From contig JBFWVJ010000021.1 of the NCBI GenBank assembly GCA_050246795.1, forward strand, positions 1-5,463: a stretch of 5,463 bases of DNA, in the 5' to 3' direction. This DNA is from JBFWVJ01 sp050246795. Its GTDB lineage: Bacteria; Patescibacteriota; Gracilibacteria; JAUYGZ01. Shown piece by piece: positions 5,331 through 5,463 of the stretch. Position numbers and translations under genes: made by a program. Below the pieces are notes generated by a model. That model did not search any database and was not told the origin of the DNA. It saw nothing but the letters and a program-made list of their open reading frames with translations. The stretch's first letter is position 1. Each line of letters begins with the position of its first letter.

Positions 5331-5463
5331 TGAGAGTGGAAGCGGCGGCCAGGAGGTCCCATGTTTTGGGCTCGATGGCGGTCCCATGTGGGCCACCAAT
5401 GGCGGTTTGGGACTGGACCAGAGGTCGGTGGATGTGAGGCGGCCTCGGTCCTCGACGAGACTC
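5331..5463. mobile_element. Putative insertion-sequence end (IS21-like?), cut by window edge
   Basis: From about 5340 to the edge G+C is about 66% (81 of 123 by hand count), against about 37-50% in sampled lines elsewhere. Two direct repeats recur at nearly the same spacing: GGTCCCATGT at 5355 and 5380, and TGGCGGT at 5376 and 5400. Arrays of short repeats at the terminus are typical of IS21-family ends, and a TG at 5331 could be the outer end. No transposase reading frame is visible in the short piece available. The boundary is approximate and the family is a recollection of pattern, not a match. Confidence 0.35.
5355..5406 (+). repeat. Short direct repeats spaced 24-25 bp
   Basis: GGTCCCATGT occurs at 5355-5364 and 5380-5389. 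TGGCGGT occurs at 5376-5382 and 5400-5406. The offset positions suggest a repeating unit of about 24-25 bp with a diverged third copy. Such units are commonly transposase-binding sites at insertion-sequence ends. Confidence 0.6.

Overview
The window looks like the core of a small integrative and mobilizable element (IME) from a Gram-negative bacterium, flanked by pieces of other mobile DNA. The Gram-negative assignment rests on a lipobox protein, a MobC/MOBP-type mobilization pair and Shine-Dalgarno-led genes. Moderate G+C and Lys-rich proteins would fit a proteobacterial or Bdellovibrionota-like host, but the sequence does not fix the taxon. There is no ribosomal, tRNA or housekeeping gene and no CRISPR array.

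Left edge (1-416, + strand): the C-terminal end of a large serine recombinase, cut by the window start. It is followed by 151 bp (417-567) without a confident gene. This holds a hairpin, a short dyad and a coding-like orphan stretch, and is the likeliest place for the junction or attachment site next to the integrase.

Main body (568-5322, all on the minus strand, transcribed right to left): a lipoprotein-like gene with no usable start in the window; a 60-residue protein whose start overlaps it; about 110 bp with three consecutive inverted repeats (candidate oriT and/or terminators); mobC; a 615-residue MOBP-type relaxase overlapping mobC by 14 bp; a basic protein that looks like a ribbon-helix-helix DNA binder, with a palindrome over its ribosome binding site; a helix-turn-helix excisionase-like protein; and a tyrosine integrase whose start overlaps the excisionase gene. 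Integrase and excisionase would handle integration and excision. MobC and relaxase would nick oriT and pilot the strand. No coupling protein, mating-pair genes or replication initiator is seen, so transfer would need a helper conjugation system, within the limits of this window.

Right edge (about 5331-5463): composition jumps to about 66% G+C by hand count, with direct repeats spaced 24-25 bp. This resembles the end of an insertion sequence, possibly IS21-type, and may have cut off the 5' end of the lipoprotein gene. The least explained parts are the lipoprotein/60-residue pair, the triple-hairpin region beside mobC, the palindrome over the 118-residue gene's ribosome binding site, and the primase-like C-terminal half of the relaxase.
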